Positions 8,698 through 14,748 of a stretch of 14,748 nucleotides of DNA are shown here, in pieces. The stretch's first letter is position 1; every line of letters begins with the position of its first letter. The stretch lies in contig JAQIWT010000823.1 of assembly GCA_034696485.1 (NCBI GenBank), positions 1-14,748 on the forward strand. The letters run 5' to 3'. The notes beneath the pieces were generated by a model that was not told where the DNA came from, did no database searches, and was given only the letters and a program-made list of their open reading frames with translations. This DNA is from Isohypsibius dastychi (Eukaryota > Tardigrada > Eutardigrada > Parachela > Isohypsibiidae). Made by a program: the position numbers and the translations under genes.

Positions 8698-8765
8698 CTA
8701 CGAGATTTCTTGACTATGAAAAGTATGACAACGAAAGCTCTACAACCAAAACTCTCACTACGAAA
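8698..8765. repeat. CTACGAAA cluster, reverse arm (distal)
   Basis: CTACGAGA (8698), degenerate ACTATGAAAA and ACAACGAAAG forms, and an exact CTACGAAA (8758-8765) lie here in the opposite orientation to the 7517-7662 cluster. The interval 8461-8697 shows nothing else I can support. Confidence 0.5.
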
Positions 8766-8784
8766 AGTGGCCTATGAAACGTTA

Positions 8785-8810
8785 TGACACGCAATATTTA
8801 GTGCGTGTCA
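8785..8810. repeat. 9-bp perfect hairpin TGACACGCA/TGCGTGTCA
   Basis: The arms at 8785-8793 and 8802-8810 are exact complements around an 8-nt AT-rich loop. It lies five bases before the 21-bp direct repeat at 8815. Confidence 0.75.
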
Positions 8811-8814
8811 ATCC

Positions 8815-8835
8815 GACATGGAGGATGAATAAACT
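8815..8835. repeat. 21-bp direct repeat, left copy
   Basis: This 21-bp sequence, starting GACATGGAGG and ending AATAAACT, recurs exactly at 9405-9425. The copies are 590 bp apart. Confidence 0.85.
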
Positions 8836-9188
8836 AGAACAAGTGACATTTTAGAATTACCACCATATCAGATCGCGTGTTGAAATTTGAGAAGAAATAG
8901 TTTAGAGCATCGATCAGACAAGATAAATTGGTCGCCTCAATCTGAACAAAAAACGGAAATTGAAATGACATTTTCGAAATAGTTCTCGCAGTTGCTCTGG
9001 AAAATCTGTCTTATAGACCAAACATAGAAAGCCTTTTCTTATTAGTGAAGTTTCATTGATTCGTGATGGAACAGGTTGTAATCCTAAAGTTCCCAACCGA
9101 AATCCTGATAAATTTCTGAATACAGTACAGAGATTCCGGTGCCAATGAAAACTCGTTTTTGCCCACCTGAAAGACATCGATTATCTTC

Positions 9189-9402
9189 TTACAGAAATTT
9201 TCCTTTCCTCCACAAAGCCCGCTCTAGACGTGGCAGTCTGTGCTTTTGGTCTGCATACAAGGAAGAGCTGGTAGTGGTGAAATATTCAGCATCATTTCTA
9301 AACCTCACATTGTTGCCAATAACTTGGGATTCCTCGAACATGCATGAAGCCACAAAAATAACATACACGACAGACATCCCAGAAGACAGATAAACAAAAA
9401 AT
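9189..9402 (-). CDS. Candidate first or internal exon, unidentified protein
   Basis: A minus-strand frame runs from a possible acceptor (CATGTCAG, at 9403-9410) through an ATG at 9377-9375 to a stop at 9189. The start is hydrophobic (MSVVYVIFVASCMF), like a signal or membrane anchor, followed by a polar stretch (EESQVIGNN, RFRNDAEYF). A GTAAGA donor lies just before the stop codon, so it could splice onward towards 8914-9180, where another open frame exists on the same strand. The piece IFVASCMFEESQVIGNN faintly recalls the start of nematode glycosyltransferase family 92 (DUF23) domains, but this is too short to claim. It may be a relic or a chance frame. Confidence 0.25.
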
Positions 9403-9404
9403 CT

Positions 9405-9425
9405 GACATGGAGGATGAATAAACT
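9405..9425. repeat. 21-bp direct repeat, right copy
   Basis: Exact repeat of 8815-8835. The acceptor proposed for the 9189-9402 reading frame falls at its left edge. From 9426 to 9977 I see no supported gene. Confidence 0.85.
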
Positions 9426-9977
9426 GCAAAAGTTGGAGCTTCTGCGGAAGAAACGTGTCTTTACTGTGAATACACGGTTAGCTCCAGACTGCTTTGAGCT
9501 ATGAAAACATCAGCTGAAAATTAATGACTCTACTTGAGACATCAAAGCTGTGCATAGCACTGCGTTGCTTCGAGCGTATTGTGCATTTTTGGTTGAACTG
9601 CAAACCGAACGGAGCTACAGTAGATGTAGCTTTCGCAGACTAGACAGACAGGTTTCCTCGGCTCCTCTACGTAGTCCTTGCAGCCAACCCTACATGTGCT
9701 ACGTAATGCTCCGGCAGTTTCTACTACAAGTACCGGTAGTTACCTGAGTCAACAAGCAGGTTATACCTCAATTTTTTCAAGAGATTTTGTAGAACAGCTC
9801 ATCACGGAGGCTGCTCAGAAATATAATTACCGGCGTGTGTAGCTCAAGATTCCACAATTAGTGAAGTGACGGGATGTACAGTACAGTACCTGTGTATCTC
9901 CTTTACAAACAAGGTTTAGCAACGCTCAACAAACCCCAACAATACTTCTACAGCCGCAGCGTGTGTCGTCACAAAAT

Positions 9978-10406
9978 CTATATCATGCCGCCTCTTGGAC
10001 AACCCCGGAAAGCGTTTTGAAATTTAAAATTTTTTTTGTTCCAGTAAATCAAACCTAAGAAGTCGATGAAGACTCTAAGGCGATGGAGGTTCTGACTTCT
10101 CGGTTTCGTCGTCAGCTGTATGACGATTCTGCATTCCTCTGATATTCGGTTGGCTTGTTGAGGTGTTAGGAGGATGCCATGGTGTAATGGCTGTCCAGGT
10201 GGTAAACGTTGAAGGAGGCAGAGAACATCCGCCTGATGTGACTCAGGTACGATAAGAACTGGGGGTTGTTTTCGGTGTATGTCGATTAAAACCTCGAAAC
10301 AACTTACTACGGTCTCTGAGCTCAACCGAGAACGGCAGTTACAGACGACGAAATCCATCGGCATCTCTGAAATCATTTCTAAGTTCCTCAGCTTTTGTTC
10401 AACCAT
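9978..10406 (-). CDS. Hypothetical protein, 142 codons, no recognised family
   Basis: This is the longest single-exon frame from an ATG to a stop in the window that is not explained by a recognised family. The product begins MVEQKLRNLEMISEM and contains a plausible mixed helix/strand middle (VLIVPESHQADVLCLLQRL, then ECRIVIQL) and a basic end. A very good donor (GTAAGTTG, coding strand) lies inside, about 90-100 nt after the start, with a CCCCCAG acceptor 49 nt later. Splicing there would shift frame and give a protein of about 63 residues. Thus either the long frame or a spliced short protein could be real. It starts about 100 bp beyond the end of exonuclease relic C on the same strand. Confidence 0.35.
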   Translation of the reverse strand: MVEQKLRNLEMISEMPMDFVVCNCRSRLSSETVVSCFEVLIDIHRKQPPVLIVPESHQADVLCLLQRLPPGQPLHHGILLTPQQANRISEECRIVIQLTTKPRSQNLHRLRVFIDFLGLIYWNKKNFKFQNAFRGCPRGGMI

Positions 10407-10505
10407 GAGCGATCAGGAACAAAACCTTTTCTTCTTTTGCTTGGCGGTTTTCTGCCAAAACTTCCACAGTATGGTACCGTATCTACAATCCAAACTATCC
10501 CAGCT

Positions 10506-11045
10506 CAAGTGAATCACAAAAATGATTGACTTTCCCAAACAAGATTTCGTTCTCTCATGCCGAGAACCGTTGAATCGCAACAAAAAGGTCATTTTTGATC
10601 GCTACTTTTTTCCTGGTTCACTCTGCTGTTAACCCTCAAGTCCGCCCCGTGCCCCCGTCTTTAAGCATCTGGATAACCACACGAGAAAGATTCAATGCAT
10701 CGTCCAGCCCAGAATGCGATCGTCCTTCAAACCGCATTCCCAACTCCCTCAGCATCCTTTGAATTGCGGGAATCCCCGGGTGCGAATACTTTGAACAGAA
10801 CGTATAAGCCTCAAAAAATGCCTGGGTGACCACCAGAACATGGATCGCGTAGGCTGGATAAGAAATGCGGTTACTCAGGCAGGTTTGATGAAGGAACAAG
10901 CTACAGTTTTACATCTCTGTAAAAATCTTAAAAAAACTTTCAACCTTACCCATCTTGTCCAAGGCATCAGTTGCTTTTGTTTTCGTTTGTACGTTTTTTC
11001 CCAACCATATTCGAATTCATTAAGAACGGCAGGTACCGCTCTTCC
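10506..11045 (-). pseudogene. ERI-1/3'hExo-like exonuclease fragment, copy C
   Basis: Minus-strand homology to copy B covers the end of exon 3 and exon 4 only; the SAP motif and the DFE catalytic motif are absent. The block 10899-10636 matches copy B residues about 168-248 closely, including LCSK-like and AIQRMLRELGM segments and an intact HSGLDDALNL exo III motif. Lesions: a one-base insertion near 10905 puts a TAG at the start of exon 4; an 8-nt G-rich insertion near 10647-10656 shifts the frame after the catalytic core; a further TGA lies at 10589-10591. Homology stops near 11045. It is a 5'-truncated relic in the same orientation as A, B and D. Confidence 0.88.
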
Positions 11046-11116
11046 TAGAACGACATTTTGGTAGATTCAACGCGCATAGCGGGGCATACATGTGAAATTC
11101 GCCTTACTGTGCTCGG

Positions 11117-11128
11117 ATCGGCGCCGAT
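11117..11128. repeat. 12-bp palindrome ATCGGCGCCGAT
   Basis: Perfect palindrome in the otherwise featureless interval 11046-11514. I found no gene there that I can support. Confidence 0.6.
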
Positions 11129-11514
11129 TTCGCTGTTCACGTGTATGGTCACGAGTTTAAAAGTGAGTCTCCGCGATTCGCATACATCGAATAACATCTC
11201 AACAATACTCATAACGCAACGTAAGATGCGCTGTTGAATCCTGCGGACATGACACTCGACTGGAGGATCTTAAGGTACGGATCAATAACATTTTCGGTTA
11301 ACAAAATAAATTAGTGATTTTCGAAAGCTCCCAAATGGCAATACGTACTGTCGAATTTCCTTGAGCGGTTCGGAGATGCGATTATTTGTGACATCTGGCG
11401 TGAGGCTATGATGGCGTATGGCGGTGTCCACGTACGGAGTGCTCGTGGGTTTCTGTGCCAACAGACGCGTCGTTTGAAGAGAAATAATATAGGGATTGCG
11501 CAAGACAAGGAAAA

Positions 11515-11626
11515 CAATCACGCATGTTCAAAATCACGCATATTTCGAGAAGATTAAGATGCGTGATTTGATTCTAGGTGTTACAGAAATCAGATTGCGC
11601 GATCTCGCACAATTGCAATCACGCAT
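11515..11626. repeat. AATCACGCAT repeats with an 11-bp inverted pair
   Basis: AATCACGCAT occurs three times (about 11516, 11532 and 11614) and once inverted. AAATCACGCAT (11531-11541) and ATGCGTGATTT (11559-11569) form a perfect 11-bp inverted repeat with a 17-nt loop. Further CGCACA/CGCGAT motifs follow to about 11765. It may be part of a degraded mobile element. Confidence 0.6.
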
Positions 11627-11964
11627 CAAAAGTTAACCCCCAATGCTGTAAGCAAACCCCCACGCAAAAGGCTCGCACATTTGGTGCTCAGGTGGTCGCA
11701 CGTTTCTGGGCAATTTTCGTGACAGCTCGCCTCGCTGTCATCTCACATTTCAAACTCGCACATTAGGGCGGGGTGTCAGCAGCCAATCAAAATCGCGGAT
11801 TCCCGTTTCGAAGAATGATAGTCTGAAATGTGAGTGATAGTCCTCAAAAATGATACCCCCTTGGCTTTGCGCAATGCCTATAATGTGCACAAGAATGCGA
11901 ACCACAAGGAAGAGACAAGGTCCACACTGGCTGAGAGACAAACACCCTTCAATTTCTTCTGGAG

Positions 11965-12175
11965 TCTGGACGGAACTGGACGGAATCAGTTTTTCGGTGA
12001 ACGGCACGGAACCACGTAAATGGTCTCGTCACAAATGATGCTTCTCTTGCGGACTGAACGGAAACGAACGGAATGAGAAATTAAATTACGGTAAACGGAA
12101 CGTTCAGTTCAGCTCAAGCTGAACGGTGTTGGTCTCTCTCTAGCCTGGCCCAGTTCAACTGAAGTTAACGGTAGC
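11965..12175. repeat. Degenerate GAACGGA repeats
   Basis: Variants of GAACGGA or GGACGGA recur about ten times, with a near palindrome TTCAGCTCAAGCTGAA (about 12106-12121). No reading frame here is convincing. The interval 11770-11960 also shows nothing I can support. Confidence 0.5.
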
Positions 12176-12304
12176 TCTGTGTTGCATTTACGTCACTCGT
12201 CTCAACCAACCTCTTCTACCAGTTTCGTGTTCGTTCTTGTCTCGAGCAAGACATTTCGTTCTTCTTGGCTTTTTCATCTTTTCTTTTGTTCACACGAAAT
12301 CATT

Positions 12305-12589
12305 ATGAGAGTCATATGTTTCACCGCACTCGTCATCTACATCTTGGTCAGCCAGCCAAAAAGTAAGAGCCGCGTGATTGTTTGCTTTTTGAATTGTGCA
12401 ATGAGCAGTGCTGCTGAACCATCTTTTTCTCAGATTTACGTTTCAGAAGTTTCTAAATTAAGAATTTGTGATTTAAAACAACTGAAGAATATCACGATTG
12501 AACTTCCATATCTGGCATTGGAAGATCTGATTCTGCAGCTCAGAAATCGTGAGACTTCTCGCCATCGAATTTCCAGGATAATTGTTTAG
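12305..12589 (+). CDS. Small putative secreted protein, two exons
   Basis: An ATG at 12305 opens a hydrophobic signal-like start (MRVICFTALVIYILVSQPK) ending at a strong donor, A|GTAAGAG (12363). Joining to the acceptor TTACGTTTCAG, with exon 2 from 12447, keeps frame and gives 66 residues ending at a TAG (12587-12589). The intron is 84 nt. The second exon encodes a charged, leucine-rich segment (KLRICDLKQLKNITIELPY). An earlier acceptor (TTTTTCTCAG) would give a stop after eight codons. No family is recognised. Its 3' end overlaps the left edge of the duplicated Ly-6 block (from about 12571), so its last codons derive from sequence also present near 3137. It might instead be a 5' exon set of the Ly-6 gene downstream. 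Confidence 0.45.
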   Translation: MRVICFTALVIYILVSQPKSKSRVIVCFLNCAMSSAAEPSFSQIYVSEVSKLRICDLKQLKNITIELPYLALEDLILQLRNRETSRHRISRIIV

Positions 12590-12777
12590 AAAGATGTAAA
12601 CTCTCTGTTCCAACGTTCTCGTCGTATTGAAGAAAAAACACTTCTTCGTTGTGAAAACACGTTTTTAGCCGATCAATCCATGTTACAGTGGCGCAAAGTT
12701 GGCAATAATTAACAATTTGTGCTCTTGCTCATTCAGCTGTCTGGTATTGTCCGATCAAGTGTGAAAATTGCACCCAT

Positions 12778-12785
12778 CTCCCGTG
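12778..12785. repeat. 8-bp target-site duplication, left (CTCCCGTG)
   Basis: Identical to 13539-13546 on the far side of the transposon. The inferred exon 1 donor lies inside it, CTCCC|GTG. Confidence 0.9.
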
Positions 12786-12890
12786 CAGGGTATAGCTAAC
12801 CCCACCCTCGGTTATCATGATGCTAACCTGTATAATCACCCGTATGAACGCCCCATGCAAACCCCAGAAACCCGGGGTTATTATGAAAAA
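12786..12890. repeat. Left terminal inverted repeat, 105 bp
   Basis: Exact reverse complement of 13434-13538. Includes an inner CCCCAGAAACCCGGGG stretch. Confidence 0.93.
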
Positions 12891-13433
12891 ACACAGAATT
12901 TTGCACAGAATTTTGCAAAACAAACACTTATTGATTGTAATCAATGACTAGATGAAATACCAAACAAAACCTTGAAAACCCCTTGCGCGGTGGGCCAGCC
13001 CCCGCACCCACGCCCCCGAAACCCCCGGGCCACTCGAAACCCATTTTCCTCATTGAAACCCCGAACACAACCATTGCAAAATGGAATTCGGAGTGTTCAC
13101 GTTTCGACAAAAATCGAGCCGATAAAAAACAGCTAAATTTTGCTTGGAAAACTCATATTTTCTTGACCACCTCATGTCACCCCCTTGACCACTGGTCAAC
13201 CCCCGCACCACTGGAAATATTTTTTTCTAGCACAGTTTTTTAAGCTGAATACAACCCGCTATCGAGGGGGGCGACTTTCCTCATGGCCTGGATTCACAAA
13301 ATGCCATTTTGGCAATTTTGACGAATTTGCTACCGTTGCAGTAAATTTGTTTTTCTTTTTGTGTGAAAAGCCTCTTGTTGTGTTGTGAACAGATACAGAC
13401 CCGATTTGGTACATTTTATGTGGATTCCTGTTG

Positions 13434-13538
13434 TTTTTCATAATAACCCCGGGTTTCTGGGGTTTGCATGGGGCGTTCATACGGGTGATTATACAGGTTA
13501 GCATCATGATAACCGAGGGTGGGGTTAGCTATACCCTG
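13434..13538. repeat. Right terminal inverted repeat, 105 bp
   Basis: Exact reverse complement of 12786-12890. A second copy of the inferred splice donor follows at 13544, within the right target duplication. Confidence 0.93.
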
Positions 13539-13546
13539 CTCCCGTG
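13539..13546. repeat. 8-bp target-site duplication, right (CTCCCGTG)
   Basis: Matches 12778-12785 exactly and continues into GTGGCTTTTTCG, the ancestral intron start seen also at 3374 in copy 1. Confidence 0.9.
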
Positions 13547-14109
13547 TGGCTTTTTCGTTCTTCCTTGAGCAACAATCTTATCAATTCGATCGAAAGCGAG
13601 CTGATCCTACTTTTTTGCGTAGCTATGTTGAGAATGGCGTGCTTGTTTCTATAATCTCCGATTGTTTCTCAGGCGGAACTGCACTGAAGTGCTACTGGAA
13701 GATAGATCCACTTTTTCTATATCATCGGGAAATCACAATTACTGGACGAAAAGGGAGATCAGATTCAGAACTGATGTACGGGGGCGTTGAGGATTGTGAG
13801 AGGGGTTACGATCGGTGTGCGACTGTTCTAGCCGGTAAGTTTTTTGCTTTCCAACAAATTCAATGTATTAAAAAGTTAGTGTTATTCCTGTCCTGTGTTA
13901 TCCCAGGTGATGGTTCGATTGTATTGCAATGCGCGAAGGGACCAGGAACTACGTGTGATGTATTCAAAGGTGACGTCAGCTGTAGAATCCAATATTGTTA
14001 TACCGACCTGTGCAACAAAGCTTCAAGCGGGGCCGTCAGCAAGTTTCTCAGCATGACCGTCATCAGTCAGGTTGGCTTTGCTGTGGTTCTCGTGATGTTT
14101 ATCACTTGA

Positions 14110-14697
14110 CGATGTGTGGTGCTACACTTGGTGGTAAACTTGTGGTGGTAAACTTGAAAGCGGACCGATATCAGTTTTATCAAACTCTCGAAAATTGTTT
14201 TCCTTGGCCATGTTTGATGTTTTCTGATTGGCTTTAATTTTCTTGCTTTATCATTTATTCTCATGATGTGAGGATTTTTGTTCTCTCTCTGCAGTGTCGA
14301 AACGTTAATTTCGAGGCCAAAGATGATACGATAAATTTCTCACCACTGCAACTGATTATCCCAGCACGAATTTCGGTCAAATGTCCAGTAAATATTCATT
14401 TTTTCCAGAGATTAATTAGATCATTCGATTTTTTACAGGTTCTGAAAAAATTCAGATCTCCAAGGTTTAGACTCGGATAAATTCGCGCTATTGCGGAACC
14501 AAAATTTGCACCCGTATCAATTAGCGTTCAAAGTTGATCGGAGTCAACCCATGGCCAGAAGATATCACACCGCGAGCATTCCGAGAATACATTTCTCTTT
14601 TTCTCTGGTTTCCAACACCATTACTTAGTTTGGAATGTTCTATCAGGACACTTTTGATAACCGGTACTCCGCTCCGCTCGCACCCTTGGAGTCTAGC
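14110..14697. repeat. Conserved spacer between Ly-6 and exonuclease, copy 2
   Basis: Aligns with 3939-4477. It is slightly longer, with a short tandem GGTGGTAAACTTG (about 14130-14154) absent from the first copy. A CTCTCTGCAG|TGTCG acceptor-like site at about 14284-14298 is also present in the first copy as TCTATGCAG|TGTCG, so a 3' untranslated exon is possible. Confidence 0.75.
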
Positions 14698-14748
14698 TCA
14701 CAGTAAACCGCAATCATTTCCGATTTTCCGACACAATTTCTCGCTCTT
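14698..14748 (-). CDS. ERI-1/3'hExo-like exonuclease, copy D, C-terminal end only
   Basis: The last 51 bases encode 16 C-terminal residues on the minus strand, read from the window edge: KSEKLCRKIGNDCGLL and stop (14698-14700). This matches the tail of copy A (KSEKLFEKVGNDCDLL) and shows the tail frame ancestral to copies A and D. Position and orientation, facing Ly-6 copy 2 across the conserved spacer, repeat the A/Ly-6 copy 1 layout. Whether the catalytic part is intact cannot be seen. Confidence 0.75.
   Translation of the reverse strand, partial: KSEKLCRKIGNDCGLL

Larger units (their letters stand above)
12786..13538. mobile_element. Non-autonomous DNA transposon, 753 bp, hAT- or Mutator-like
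   Basis: The ends are CAGGGTATAGC and GCTATACCCTG. The terminal inverted repeats, 12786-12890 and 13434-13538, are identical over all 105 bp by direct comparison. An 8-bp duplication CTCCCGTG flanks the element. The matching position in Ly-6 copy 1 (3369-3376) has a single related copy (TTCCCGTG) and no insertion, which defines an empty site. The 543-bp interior has no transposase-like frame and is C-rich around 12985-13035. CAGGG termini with an 8-bp duplication fit hAT; the long repeats would also fit a Mutator-type element. Identity of the arms implies recent insertion. Confidence 0.92.
12680..14109 (+). pseudogene. Ly-6/three-finger GPI-type protein, copy 2, transposon-interrupted
   Basis: Exons equivalent to copy 1 are 12680-12782, 13673-13834 and 13907-14109, with identical lengths (103, 162 and 203 nt). 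The acceptors TTTCTCAG and TATCCCAG are intact, and the second donor is a good GGTAAG. The mature domain starts ALKCYW and ends CRIQYCYTDLCN, with eight domain cysteines, and a hydrophobic GPI-type tail follows. Intron 1 is 890 nt because a 753-bp transposon sits three bases after the inferred donor. Exon 1 has a TAA at codon 11 (12710-12712) where copy 1 has TTA, inside the signal sequence. No alternative ATG restores a signal peptide in exon 1. Intron 2 (72 nt) is open in frame, so retention would not stop translation. Exons 2 and 3 look conserved, so loss is recent or another first exon is used. Confidence 0.7.

Noticed and set aside
9189-9402. Firm assignment to glycosyltransferase family 92
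   Set aside because: Only a short stretch resembles the family; no catalytic motif is visible.
11515-11770. CRISPR-like or Helitron end
   Set aside because: The repeats are only 10-11 bp, irregularly spaced and partly inverted; no Helitron CTRR end with an adjacent hairpin was identified.
11750-12038. Overlapping frames on both strands around 11750-12038
   Set aside because: They overlap each other, have no homology or splice structure, and the sequence is degenerate repeat.
13519-14109. Continuous 196-codon frame as the real Ly-6 copy 2 product
   Set aside because: It starts without an ATG inside the transposon repeat and reads through two introns that have good splice sites and match copy 1 exon lengths.

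Overview
The window looks like nuclear DNA from a nematode, probably Caenorhabditis or a close relative. This rests on the gene families present and on gene structure: several introns of 50-90 nt, GT donors, mostly T-rich acceptors ending in CAG, and short intergenic spaces full of small repeats. No bacterial, organellar or viral signature was seen. Species cannot be fixed from sequence alone.

Layout. 1-1400 is repeat-rich, with one candidate minus-strand exon (702-911). 1420-2568 (minus) holds the 3' half of a rhodopsin-class GPCR, ECL2 to C-tail. It resembles GnRH/AKH-type neuropeptide receptors; TM1-TM4 are absent and the last splice junction does not keep frame. 3119-5468 holds a convergent pair: a Ly-6/three-finger GPI-type protein gene (plus) facing a decayed ERI-1/3'hExo-like exonuclease (minus, copy A). 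6011-7062 (minus) is the best gene in the window: a four-exon, 289-residue SAP + DEDDh exonuclease (copy B) with all catalytic residues. 7500-8810 is non-coding repeat DNA: inverted clusters of TTTCGTAG, a hairpin, and a 16/17-bp minisatellite with TGACGTCA palindromes and CCGGAAGTGA cores. 8815-10406 holds two unidentified minus-strand reading frames and a 21-bp direct repeat. 10506-11045 (minus) is a 5'-truncated, frameshifted exonuclease copy C. 11050-12300 is repeat-bearing intergenic DNA. 12305-12589 may encode a small secreted protein. 12575 to the right edge repeats the Ly-6/exonuclease convergent unit, with exonuclease copy D cut off by the window end.

The second Ly-6 copy carries a 753-bp DNA transposon with identical 105-bp terminal inverted repeats and an 8-bp target duplication. 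The duplication contains the inferred intron-1 splice donor. The two Ly-6 copies carry different potentially inactivating lesions: a lost acceptor AG in copy 1 and an early stop in copy 2.

The main biological point is local birth and death of an ERI-1-like nuclease family (one intact, one clear pseudogene, one fragment, one partial), two members of which moved together with a Ly-6 gene. Canonical ERI-1/3'hExo trims small-RNA duplexes, histone mRNA ends and 5.8S rRNA. Whether copy B acts on small RNAs is inference only.
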